A stretch of DNA of 64,000 nucleotides from Pseudofabraea citricarpa. Taxonomy: Eukaryota > Ascomycota > Leotiomycetes > Helotiales > Dermateaceae. The position numbers were made by a program, and so were the translations under genes. The notes beneath the pieces were generated by a model. That model was given only the letters and a program-made list of their open reading frames with translations. It had not been told where the DNA came from and searched no databases. Where the stretch lies: positions 1,860,001 through 1,924,000 of the forward strand of contig JAPWGK010000005.1 in the NCBI GenBank assembly GCA_029641185.1, in the 5' to 3' direction. This document shows positions 21,853 to 32,708 of the stretch, piece after piece; the stretch's first letter is position 1; the number at the start of each line of letters is the position of its first letter.

Positions 21853-23229
21853 ATGAGTTAAACTCTCATCGCCCAGGAGAGTTCATATCGGTGCTCCAGT
21901 CAGCTATTGGTTCTACAGCTGCCATCAAGATAGTACCAGAGAAAGCTCTTTATCTCCAACAAACCCGCATTACAGCCACTGCAGCCACAGCCACCCACCT
22001 TACCTCTGTCAGCCAATCTGCCTAACGCAGCCATCTGAGCTGAGTGAGAACTGGAGTTTTGTAGGTATTTTTGTGGTGCATGCACTCTATCTAGAGTGTA
22101 GAATTTTCAAGACAGCGAGCAAATCAAGCTGGTTGTAATTCGTTGCCACTTATCAATCATCTCAACCAAATAGACGTGGGTGGATGGATAGATAGATGGA
22201 TGACTTCCACCCTGGTGTGTGTTATGTACCTCAGAAGTTAGCGAGCTAGGCTCTCGCTATCTGGCATGTACATCTATCTATATTCTACTAATTGCATAGA
22301 TAGCTAGGTAGACATGGAAAATATAACCACTCCAATATATCTCTCAGCGGGTTTTTTATGTGTGTAGAATACCATACACTAGATCCGAAAAAGAAGAAAA
22401 AGAAAAAGAAAGGAATGACAAAATAGGAAAATGGGGTACTATATATTTACTTACCCAATGTGTCGCACCAGTGCCGCGGCGTAAAGAGCAAGGATGACGC
22501 TGCAGCAAAGATTACTCGCGAAGCACACCTAGTAGACTCCACGAACTCCAGGCTGACCATAGGCATGGATATTCGAACTTAGCTATACATCATAGGTACG
22601 TACTTATTATGTCGGATTCTTCATCCACGCGTAAACCATCACGCAATCAATCATGCATACATTCTTGAAGTCGTGCAAGTGGCATTGGGGAAGGGGAAAG
22701 AGGAGCGGGGGTGGGTAAGGTAAGTTAGGGGAAAAGCTGCAGTGGCTACTTTAGCTACATAACGCGGTTATTGTGGTCTCTCTCAAGCTTGAACTCTTTC
22801 ACGTGGACTTGGCCCTAGACTTGGACTTAGGCTAATCAGGATGAATGGCATGTGGAAGTGCATGAAGAATAGGGGAAACACCGCGCCCAAGAACAAGAGC
22901 ATAGGGTCCTGCAGGAAAGAGAGCGTGATGTAAAACATTGTCTCCTTCGATTTAAGACAGTCAGTTGCTTGCGAGTTCATGTACACACACCTTCACACCT
23001 TCACAGGAGGCGAGGAAAACAACAAACTATCCGACCCCTATTTATATTATATGGCGTACTATATGGCGCGCATAAGCTATGACTATAGCACACTCACTCA
23101 AAATTCTAGGTATAAAATTCCAATACAGTAGTTTGAGGACGTTCCCAGCAATCTACATATTGCAACCAGATCCGTGCGATCAAACCCGCCCGTAAAATAG
23201 ATATGTACTTTCATCCCGGTGCGGAAGAT
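21853..23229. other. gene-free stretch with short microsatellites
   Basis: About 1.4 kb between convergent stops. It contains GATA/GGAT-type simple repeats around 22180-22205, an AAAAAG tract at 22385-22415 and AT-rich sequence near 23040-23110. No coding exon was recognised. Confidence 0.5.
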
Positions 23230-25198
23230 CTAGAAGATCTTGTTGAAGAGCTGCCTCCACTTGGGAAGGGTAGCTTGGTGAGCACGGTATGCGTGAATGA
23301 CATCCCAGTCGTGCTCTCTTCGGCCCGTGTCGAGATCGATCTGATCGATGCGGAGGAAACCTTCGCGCTTCCAGAGGTAGCCGATGGCCCAGAAAAGGAG
23401 AACAACTGGGAGAGCGAGGTAGGCGATGAAAAAGTCCTCAGCGGTACCAGTACCCGACGAGAAAGGTGGCGCAATGGCGACGAAGAACTGAGCAAGTAGC
23501 GACAATATGACCAAAGCCAATCCAAGCCACGAACCCCAAACACCGAAGATAGCGTGGAAAGGAATTTCGTCGAGGGTGCGACCTTGACGAGCCCATGCCT
23601 TGCGGAAACGAATGTGTGCCTATTTTCAGAGTTAGAATTTGCTCTAATACCGAAATTGGAAGGGAGGTAAAATCATACCAAACAGATGGATCCCCAGGTG
23701 AAGAGAGCTGCAAGACCTGAAAGGGCGAGAAGCCAGTCGAAGACAACACCACCAGATGAAGCCAATGTGATGTATGCAAGCCCACCAAAAGCGAGGTTGA
23801 TACCTACAGAGTAAAGAGGGCGACCGGATCGGTCAATGTAGGCAAAGATCTTGGGAGCGTAACCTTGCTGGGCAAGAGCAGTAAGGGTTCTTGATCCACC
23901 ATAGACGCAAGAAACTCCAATGGAGACAACGGAGACGAGAATGACTACGTTCATAAAACTGTCAAATCCTTTAAGGCCGGCATCCAAGGGAGCAAGGACG
24001 AAAGGCGAGGTGCCATCGGCGTACGGGTTGTCAGCATTGAGCAGTCTGTCGTCGGTAGAGCTAACCAAGAGGCCAACAAAAGTAAGACCCAAAATATAGA
24101 AGCTGAGATGAGCGAGTTGATTAGTAAAGTTACCAATATAAATCATGAAGAGCTGCATCTTACAGGGTGATTCGCCAAAAGACTTGCTTAATGGCACCTG
24201 GGAGTGCCTTGGCAGGGTTGGTAGATTCAGCTGCCGCAAGACCGACAAGTTCGGTGCCTGCAAAAGCAAAGGCTGCTGTAACAAACACAGAGCAGAAACC
24301 ACGGAAGCCGTTCTGGAATGCACCTGGGTCATACCAAAGTCGTGCTCCCCAATACTCGCTATAGATACCGTCTGATGGGCCACCACCGCATACGAGGACG
24401 AGGGCAACGATCATGAAAATGACGGTAGCCGCAAGTTTAAATGCCGATGAAACGAATTCTTCCTCTGCATACCCAAGCGTACCGAATACATTGATGACGA
24501 TGATAAAGAGCCAGAAGATAGTGATCCAAACTGCCACACTAACATCTTTATTCCAATACTGTACGGTAAACGAGACAACAGTCAATTCAAGTGGTAAAAC
24601 AATAATCCATTGGAGGACCTGTAACATGTTAGGACCGAACCACTCTTAAGCTTTCCGCACAAGCGACTCACGTAATTCCAGCCCATGGCGAATCCCCAGG
24701 AAGGATCAATGAAGCGCATAGAGTAGGTATAAAAACCACCAGAGACAGGGTACATAACAGCGAGCTCGCCGAGCGCGTAGACGACATTGAAGATCATGAC
24801 ACCGGCGATGAGGAAACAGATGAGCAAAGAAGCTGGGCCACCCCTTGTAAGGGCACTACCCGAACCAACGAAGAAACCAGCACCGATAGAACCTCCAATT
24901 GCAATCATATGCAAATGGCGGCCTTTCATGGAGCGATCAAGCTCAGGCTCGCCGGTGCCATAATCACCTATAAATAGTTTGTCAGTAAGCGACAGAGATG
25001 TGACTTCAAGCGAGGACACTCACGTCTCTGGAAACTCTTGAGATTCAAACCATTGCGCGTCATGAAGTCCTGCTCGCGAAAGTTTTCTGGGATTCCTCCC
25101 TGGCCAGGGACGCGGCGTTCGTGGGCTCCTTTCTCCGCATCCTGGTCGCTACCACTCGAGGGTGGAACGACGCCCACGTTGGCGTCTTCCTTTGACAT
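23230..25198 (-). CDS. amino-acid permease (yeast AAT family, Gap1-like)
   Basis: Five exons (25024-25198, 24672-24967, 24164-24618, 23679-24102, 23230-23619) with introns of 53-61 bp encode about 579 residues. After a hydrophilic N-terminus, the sequence RSMKGRHLHMIAIGGSIGAGFFVGSGSAL is the classic start of membrane segment 1 in fungal amino-acid/polyamine transporters. FAFAGTELVGLAAAES in segment 6 and WRITLFYILGLTFVG in segment 7 also match. About twelve membrane segments follow in order. These are plasma-membrane proton symporters for amino acids; GAP-type broad specificity is likely but not proven. A conserved cytosolic tail with DIDTGRRE-like sequence (DLDTGRREHDWD) ends the protein. 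The gene is preceded by a 2.4-kb upstream region rich in simple repeats. Confidence 0.9.
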
Positions 25199-25850
25199 TT
25201 TGACAATGAAGACAAAGTCGAGATGAAGTAGTGAGTATCAAAACTCAATGAGGGGTCACTGAGGAGAAAAGTCGCGACGGCGAGATAAACCCTTGGGAAG
25301 GGAGTCGTGGAATAGTGGACCGATGCGAGGGGCAGCGGTGCATTTTGTATTCTGTGCATGGCAAGATCATCTGTCCCAGATGTCTGCGTGGGAGCGCAAA
25401 ACTGGCCATTCATCGCACAGCACAGCTCCTGACTTGCTTCGGCCAGAGGCACAGAGGGAGCAGAGGTAATACCAAGCCAACAAGCATTCTGAGAGAGGAA
25501 GGTTGGAGCAGGCTTGGGTCTGCCCAGAAATTAGCTGGACTTGTCGCCAAGTGATTAGAGCAATCGTTAACCTTGGCGATGTTGTGTCGCGGCGGGCATT
25601 GGGCAGGTCAGAAAGATATGCCACTTGGCGGGCCTGGCTGCCTCCTGTTCAGCATACTTTGGCAGTCCTGGCCCGACAAGATGGTGGTGGTGCCAGTGTT
25701 GGTGGTGCGAGGAGGGTCGCCGTGTCGCACTGGAACGGCGGGTGTTGGTGCATCGACTTTTCGCAGCCGGTAGAGCTCGTAATCTCATAATCCCGTTACC
25801 CCCATCGAGGAGCACAAGTTACACCCGCTGCTGCTGCTGGTGCTGTTGAT

Positions 25851-25876
25851 GTCGCTGTCGCTGTCGCTGTCGCTGT
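25851..25876. repeat. GTCGCT microsatellite
   Basis: Four tandem copies of the hexamer GTCGCT in the region upstream of the amino-acid permease. Confidence 0.85.
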
Positions 25877-26573
25877 ACAACCTCGATGAGATGGGATAGC
25901 GAGAGGGCTTCAGAGGGGGCACCGGTGCGTGCACTGTTGCCGAACCACTTTTTACACTGGCGACGCGACGCTTGTATCCCCGCATTTGGGTGATGGGCCG
26001 TACAGCAATCCACAATCCACAATCCACAGCCCTTCCTCCAGCCCTTATCGAGAGTCGTAGTCAATCGCCAGTAGTTCTACCTGCCACCCGAGCCAGCAGA
26101 GCTACTACCCGTCATACTGTACTGTACTTTAGGTAATTGCATGGTCATGAGAAGGGCCACGGTCGATCCGGGAGTACACAGGACAGCATCCGACCTATCA
26201 TGCCCGACGTCTAGAAGGCTTCAAGGAACAGGGCTGGTGGCGCTGAAATGCTGTCCAGGTAAAGTTGAGAAGCAGAGACACATCTGCTGGTAGCTCCTGC
26301 CCGTTGCGACAGGCCAACCGTAATTGGCGTCTCGTACTTAACATTGTCCAAGACAACTCTCCTCGTCGATGGCTGAATAGCAATGGGCTTGAGAAGGCTC
26401 GAATGCGCCGAGCCGGTCAGCCCGCGTCGAAGTGATAAAGAGATATTGAGCTGGGGGGTGTCGCGGCGTCGTAGGGCGGTTGGACGCGGGATTAATCTTA
26501 CTGATACATTCCGAGAAGCATGCCTGGAGGTGGCTATTGGGTACGATGTGCTTGTGTGGTACAAGAATAATAA

Positions 26574-26690
26574 TACGGTACCAGTACTGTACGGTACTGT
26601 AGTGTAGTACGGTACGGGTGGTGTGGTGTGTGGTGTATGGTGTATGGTGTATGGGTTGTGGATGTGGATATGGATGTGGGTGGCGGGTGG
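26574..26690. repeat. TACGGTAC-rich palindromic patch followed by GT-rich tract
   Basis: Repeated GTACGGTAC and GTACTGTA words, several of them palindromic, run from 26574 to about 26617 and are followed by TGGTGTATGG-type repeats. Noncoding. Confidence 0.7.
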
Positions 26691-27592
26691 AGGGTTGTAT
26701 GTGTGTGGCAAGGCTCATCAAGGGGGTTGTTGTGGTCGTGTCGTCAAGAAGACTAGAAGCCGGAGAGGAAGGCTTCCAGAAGAGCTCGCTTGGCTTGCTT
26801 GGCTTATCGGGCATCTACAGCATCATAGATAGGATCATTGTTGTACCGCCCCGCCCCGCTGAACTGATGCACTGATGCAGCGATGGATGCACTGAGGCTA
26901 TTCGTATCATGTATTTATTGCGTTGCAAAGAGCTCACGCCATATGCCTGTTGTTGCCTTGCAATCTATTTGGTATTTCCACTAATTATGGAGTACTTACG
27001 TACCTGTGGCTCTTTAGCATCATAGCCACTACTCATACCATTCGATGGCTATTATCATCTTATCATCTTATCATCACACAGCATCAATGATCCATCTCCC
27101 CGATCCACTCCATTCTCACTCAAACCATCAGCAGCAATATAACCAATTATTTTCGAGGCGCACACATACGGTTCCAGTGAAACCAGCGATTTATAAATTC
27201 GTATTGTTGTGGTGTGGCAGTCTCAAGTCACCCCCAGCCTGCAAGTCGCTAAGCCTTGCCCGTGGTTTTACTTCAGGGATCCCGAACTTGTTGTCGGTTC
27301 CGAGGCTCAGAGCACAACCTCAAATAATAATGCTCTTCACTTCAAAAGCTGACGAACATCTTCTGAGGCGAGTGCGTTCAGTGGAGAGGAGCATTTTGAG
27401 TTTGACGGCTGAGGGGAATCCGAGAAGCATGCGCAACTCCCCGGCGGATTGTTATTGCGGCCCCGTTCCGATGGTGTTACGGAATCTTGTCCGAGGCATC
27501 AGCCAGCGACTTGTCATCTTCCATCTACAACCTGCATCCACCAAGATCGACCTCGCAACATCTGCTCCATACTTGGTCGTCCGGTCGTCCCC

Positions 27593-29140
27593 ATGTCTTC
27601 TCAATCCCCCAGCCTCAAAGCGGCTCCGCGGAAGACACATAGAAAGTCTCGAAACGGCTGCGACACCTGCAAGAGACGACGCGTAAAAGTAAGTTCTCTC
27701 TGAAGGAGCGTGCAGTGCTCTCGTCTCGTGACAGTTGGGTCACTAGGTCGCTCAGTAATATCACCCCATCTCTTTGCGCGCTACAGCTGAGCTGTAACCT
27801 TCCCCTCAGTCTCCACCTGCTCTGCTCTCTCTATCTCTCGGCCAATTTTCCATGCTGACTTTGGTAGTGTGATGAATCTGGACCACCTTGCTCAAATTGC
27901 GCAACTCGACGGGCAGATTGTCACTATTCAAGCGTATCAAGGAATCCACAAAATTCTCAGTCTCCGGCCATTAGCACAGAAGGCAATGGACAAGCACACG
28001 GAACTGAACAAGCTGCAACCTCAATCCCTGCTCCAGATGCTTCAACCAGACATATGGAGCTGGAGCTTCTCCATTGGTATTCCACTAAGACACATCTTGG
28101 CTTTGGATTTTCAGCCAAGGACCAGGATCTATGGCAGATGTTCGTTGTTGAAGAGGCACTGAAGTTCGATTTTCTCTTGAAGGAGATTTTTGCTCTCTCG
28201 GCTTTGCATAAAGCAATTGAAGTGCCAGAAGACTCTTCTAAGTACGTGAAATATGCTCTTGAATTCCAAAATGAGGCTCTGGCACTCTTTCGGGATGCTC
28301 TTAGAACTGTCAACGCGGAAAACTGTACTGCGCTGTTTGTCTTCTCAGTAATGACCATGATTTTCGCAATCGTGCCTACTGAGAATGCCTCTGGCATGGA
28401 TCGAAAATCGCCATTGGAGAGTATTCTAGTCTTATTTGAATTCCAGAAAGGCACTATCTCTATAGTTGGTAAGTCTTCTGCGTCATGCTTTATTTGCCAT
28501 GTTCAGTCCAGAACTCGTTCCTCTTCTTTTGCAAAGTGCGACACCGAAACTCTCGGCACACGGATTTGTCTTGCTCGTGATGAGTATTCTAGACACCTCC
28601 CTTACACTAGACATGAACATGGCTGACTGATTCCAAGAGCTTTCTGGACACTGGCTAGAAGCTGGCCCCTTTTGGTGGGCTTTTAGCATAGATCATACAG
28701 ACGGACCGAAAAATGGGGCTGAGAGTTACAAAGGAGCTCTAGCACGCTTGCAAGAGGTAAGCGACCAGATAACCACGATTGATGAGGAAAGACACGCAAT
28801 GTTCAATCTAGCAATTGTGCGGCTTGAGGGTTGCTATTTCGGTAGCAGGAGAAAGGTTCTTGCATGGATCGCAATGGTCGGCCAGGATTTCATGGATGAG
28901 TTCAAACAGCGTGAACCTATGGCCTTGCTTATCCTTCTTTACTGGGCAGTGACTCTTGACACACTTAAAGAGTTCTGGTGGGCGAGAACCTCCGGCAAGA
29001 ATTTGGTCGAAGAGATATCTGGAATTCTGGATGGCCTTGGCCCTCAGTGGGTCGACATCACAAGCTGGGCTAGAATTGAAGTTGGACTACAAGGACCTAC
29101 CGAAACCAGTGAACCAGCAAAACAGATCGCAATGTCATAA
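27593..29140 (+). CDS. Zn2Cys6 transcription factor, UPC2-like small type
   Basis: Exons 27593-27688, 27868-28468 and 28638-29140 encode about 399 residues. The binuclear zinc cluster is split by the first intron, as is common: CDTCKRRRVK then CDESGPPCSNC and ATRRADC, spacing C-x2-C-x6-C-x6-C-x2-C-x6-C. A short linker leads to MELELLHWYSTKTHLGF and LLKEIFALSALHKA, the start of the regulatory domain shared with sterol-uptake-control (UPC2)-like fungal factors of about 400 residues. The third exon begins after a CTGAC branch and an AAG acceptor at 28637. It acts in the nucleus; its target genes are unknown. A GST and a short-chain dehydrogenase follow downstream, which might be coincidence. Confidence 0.85.
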
Positions 29141-30234
29141 AACGCCTAGGCTTGGATAAATTTGGTTCGCCTGAACCGTCACTGGTATGATTTAAGAAGT
29201 ATTTGAGGTACTGTGGGGTTCAGGCTGTTCAGCTTCTAGCTCAAAACTGGTCGTTTTGAAACTTCCAGGAACTTGCAAAATAGCCATTGAGGAATGGTCT
29301 TATCGAAGTGCAAGTCCCGTTCCAATGGACCATACTTGCCAACCAGTCGCTCCTTGACTGGCCATGGTCTCGAATCCAGAGCGTGAACATTGTTGGTGGT
29401 CCTTATTCGAACATACTGCAACTGGGTCTCCATTAAACTTCGTCGCTGTGGTTTTGGAGAACCCCGCAGTGGCTGCAACAATGAACAGATTGTTTATCCT
29501 CTATCTCCAGCGGCATGCTTTCAGGAAACTTGCGCATTTTCGTTCCGTCCTCTCCCAAGGACTTGCTAGCAAGCTGGATCGAGAACATCTGCGAAGTTAT
29601 CCGCGAGATCCGGATCACGGATCGATCAATTACCGTGCTAGCTTGGCCGAGGCACTTGAAATTGTCCCCGCATCATGATCGTCGGTCTCGAGTCAACTAG
29701 ACGAGCTTTTTGTCATCCTATGCGAATGACGATAATGATTGCACAACATTGGCTCTGTAGCTGGTTAAATTTCTGGGGCGGAAAATCAAGAGAGAAATTG
29801 TGCTCTCGCTTCCTTATTTAGCCGATTCTAGAGAAAATCTGACGTGAAGATATATTGTCTTACTGGCAAACGATTATTATAGCACAGCTAAACCCGAGTA
29901 TCTCCGTTGACACATGTATTATAGGAAGGGCTTGATGATAGCAGTGTGGATTGAATTGTAAGCAGTAGGTAGATAATATAGCTCTCAAGTTCCTCGGACC
30001 AACCTTTTACCGCTTACGGAGGTACTTCGTCAGAATTATGTTGAGTCATGAAGAGGGTCCTTTCTGAAATTCAACGTCATTGTGCTTAGATCACTCAGAC
30101 GGTCTCGACCATTTCTATGTACATATAAATGTTGGAAGTAGCATGTAGATGGCAGCTCGGCTCATTCATCACAACTTCAAGTCGCTTTTAAACAGATCAA
30201 CCCCCGTATTTCAATCTTTCTATAGTCAGTCAAA
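29141..30234. other. intergenic stretch with an unresolved open frame
   Basis: The plus-strand frame 29364-29678 and an overlapping one at 29515-29700 have protein-like composition (WIENICEVIREIRI), but start and family are unclear and no intron connection was found. The remainder up to 30234 is AT-rich and holds the promoter of the next GST. Confidence 0.3.
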
Positions 30235-30997
30235 ATGGCCACTTCAGATAATAAACCGACACTGCATCACCTGAACGTAAGTTACCCCCTGCATCAATCA
30301 GTCCCGCCAAGTACCTCAACTTAAACTCACACCACCACAGAACTCACAATCCCAACGAATCCTCTGGCTGCTGGAAGAACTCGAGGTCCCATACAATCTC
30401 GTGCTGCACTACCGGAATCCCGCAGACGATCCCAAAGCCCCCTTCCGGGCTCCACCCTCGCTCGTCGCCGCAGGGAAATGCGGCAAGTCCCCCCTTCTCA
30501 TCACGGGACCCAAAGACGGATCTCGCAGCATCGCCGAAACGCAAGCGATCGCTACATATCTGGTGCGGACATTTGCGAATCCCGCTGTAGAGAGTGGACA
30601 TGACTGGATCCGCGACGAGATGCTGTGTTCGATGATCCAGACCTCGCTGTCGCGTGCCACCTTCATCCTCCTCATGCTTGATTTAAGACTCTTGAGCCCC
30701 GGGCGCTCGGAGATGTTCGACGGCCCCGAATTGAGGAATGCGTTGAGAGCCATCGAGGAGGAACTGAAGGACGGTCGAGGCGATTGGCTCATGGGTGCCA
30801 AACCCGGCAGGCCGGATTTCTTGCTCGAGTTCCCGATTTCTTCGGTTAGCCACCGTGGGTCGGTGGATTTGGAAAAGGAGTTTCCTGCCCTCGATGCTTG
30901 GTTGCAGAGGGTTTATGAGAGGCCGGCTTGGAAGAGAGCGATTGAGAAGGGCAATGGATATGATTTGAGCGTCTTTCCAAAATTGCCCAGATCGTGA
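30235..30997 (+). CDS. glutathione S-transferase, Gtt1-like
   Basis: Exons 30235-30276 and 30341-30997 (64-bp intron) give 232 residues, standard for this class. The N-terminal thioredoxin-like domain reads LHHLNNSQSQRILWLLEELEVPYNL, with the usual SQ/SR at the intron, then GKSPLLIT and SRSIAETQAIATYL, where Glu-Thr takes the place of the canonical ES motif that binds the glutathione gamma-glutamyl group. The C-terminal domain ends with WLQRVYERPAWKRAIEKG, typical for fungal GSTs. It lacks a convincing C-terminal membrane anchor. Expected role: cytosolic glutathione conjugation or peroxide detoxification. The first exon ATG is preceded by CAAA, a good fungal initiation context. Confidence 0.88.
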
Positions 30998-31768
30998 TTT
31001 TAGGTTGCCTTGCCTTGCTACAGGACTGGATTTGGCCGCGGTTTTGAAGAGAGAATGTGTTTTGGGGGAAAGGGAGGATCATCTCAACTATTACTTGTTG
31101 TTTAACTTTTCTCCTCTCTCTGTACATATAGCATACACACTACTTGCATAAATACCCACACCATCGAAAATAATATGCCGACCTTTTTCTTCTTTTCTTC
31201 TTTTTTTGCAGGCTGTTGAAATCCGCAAGTATCAAGCATATCAGATAACACAAACATAAAACAATTGACAAGCTGTCAAAAAGAGTCTTACTTAAGCTAT
31301 TTAACATCCCCCCGACTTTTGTACGTTTACACATCCAAGAAAGGGTTGACATGCGGGTGATGAGGTAAGAGGAATATCACGATGGGCTGGGCGACCCACA
31401 AGCGATGTGTGCGTGCATGGCCTGGGAAAGATCAAAACTGTGGATACGCAAAAGAAATACCAGGAGAGTAGTCAAGATCCAAGCACTACTAGCATTGCAC
31501 TAGTGAAATGCTTGGTTCAAAATAAGCATTTCGCTGTCTATCTGACTCTTGGAAAGGATGGATGAGCAGAGAGCCTGAGAGCACAGGTATTACTTGATCC
31601 TCTTCGCTTAAACTGGCCCTGGCTTATTCTTTCGAAGCTAATCTCCCTCTTAGTCCAACGAGATACATATAGTGATAACGCTATATCCCTTACGCACTCA
31701 AATTTCAAGAGGTAAAAATAAATCCCCAGTATCCGCATCCCGAAATGCATACCTCGTAATAATCTACT
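30998..31768. other. intergenic stretch between convergent genes
   Basis: About 770 bp with T-rich tracts (31175-31205). Nothing coding was recognised; it contains the 3' regions of the GST and the dehydrogenase. Confidence 0.5.
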
Positions 31769-32708
31769 CTACAATCCAGGTCCGCTCGGCCCATCAACAT
31801 CCGTACTCTCCGAGACCTCCTTGTACTTCTCATAGCTCGTCTTGTACTGCTCCAGTTTCCCCATCAGAGCCGCATATGCATCAGAACCCAGCACGACTCG
31901 GAGCGGTGGATCAGGAAGCGTAGCTAATTTATACATGGCCTTCGCACCCTTCAACGGATCACCTTTCTGGTTACCGTTATATGCTCGCATGCGAGCTTGT
32001 GGGTCAATATGCGTATACGCGGGATGTCTCTCGGCGAAAGTCATAGATCGGCCGCCCCAGTCGGTTCTATTTCGACCAGCAAGATCAGACATGAATTTCA
32101 ACCTACGTTTCGAATTTCTGTTCTGGTCGACGAGAGGATAAGAGAGGTGAAACATACCTAAACCCACCGGGTTCCACACACGTAAACCTGATCGCCCAGT
32201 CCGGATCGACCTCCTGGCTGACGGCTTCCGTGAACCCCTCAACGGCCCACTTGCTCGCGCAGTACAAACTAAACCCCGGCGTGCCTTTCTGGCCGCCGAT
32301 ACTCGTCACCTGCTGGATCAGGCCGCCGCTCGGGCTCTGGTCCCGCATCGTCTGCATCGCCGTGCGCGTCACGTCGACGAGGCCGAAGAAGTTTATCTCC
32401 ATCTGCTGCCGGATCTGCGCGTCGGTGTACTCTTCAAAACACCCGGCCAGCCCGTACCCGGCATTGTTGACGACGACGTCGATGCGGCCGAATTTCTCAA
32501 GTGATGACTTGAAGGCTGATGTGATGCTGGCCTGGTCTGTGACGTCGAGTTTGACCGCTAGGTAGTTGCTTGATTTTGTCCCTATAAAGGACAGTGTCGA
32601 CGGGTTACGCGCCGTAGCCACCACGTAGTCCCCGTTGTTCAGCACTTCCTGTGCGTAGTCCTTTCCGAAGCCGGTGGAGGTTCCGGTGATGAGGAAGACG
32701 CGAGGCAT
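31769..32708 (-). CDS. short-chain dehydrogenase/reductase
   Basis: Exons 32158-32708 and 31769-32102 (55-bp intron) give 294 residues from the ATG at 32708; an in-frame ATG at 32732 would add eight, but the family normally begins close to the PRVFLITG strand. The NAD(P)-binding motif TGTSTGFG is at residue 8, LDVTD at about 57, NNAG at about 84 and the catalytic YCASK at about 148, with upstream Ser in TSIGG. GGFR spans the splice junction. The domain is a classical SDR of the 1-hydroxy/retinol dehydrogenase-like type found widely in fungi; its substrate cannot be told. Confidence 0.9.

Larger units (their letters stand above)
25199..27592. other. 2.4-kb divergent intergenic region with simple repeats
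   Basis: This separates the start codons of the permease and the Zn2Cys6 factor and so holds both promoters. It includes a GTCGCT hexanucleotide repeat (about 25851-25876), a TACGGTAC/GTACTGTA-rich patch (26574-26617) and a G/T-rich TGGTGTATGG tract (26618-26690). Long overlapping open frames in several phases arise from GC-rich, stop-poor composition and show no family resemblance. Confidence 0.5.

Noticed and set aside
26211..26814. Overlapping 158-166-codon minus-strand frames
   Set aside because: They consist largely of translated GT-rich and TACGGTAC repeats (His/Thr/Tyr/Pro-rich low complexity).
27045..27686. 213-codon plus-strand frame upstream of and overlapping the Zn2Cys6 exon
   Set aside because: It runs out of phase through the zinc-cluster exon and has no recognisable domain; the real start is at 27593.
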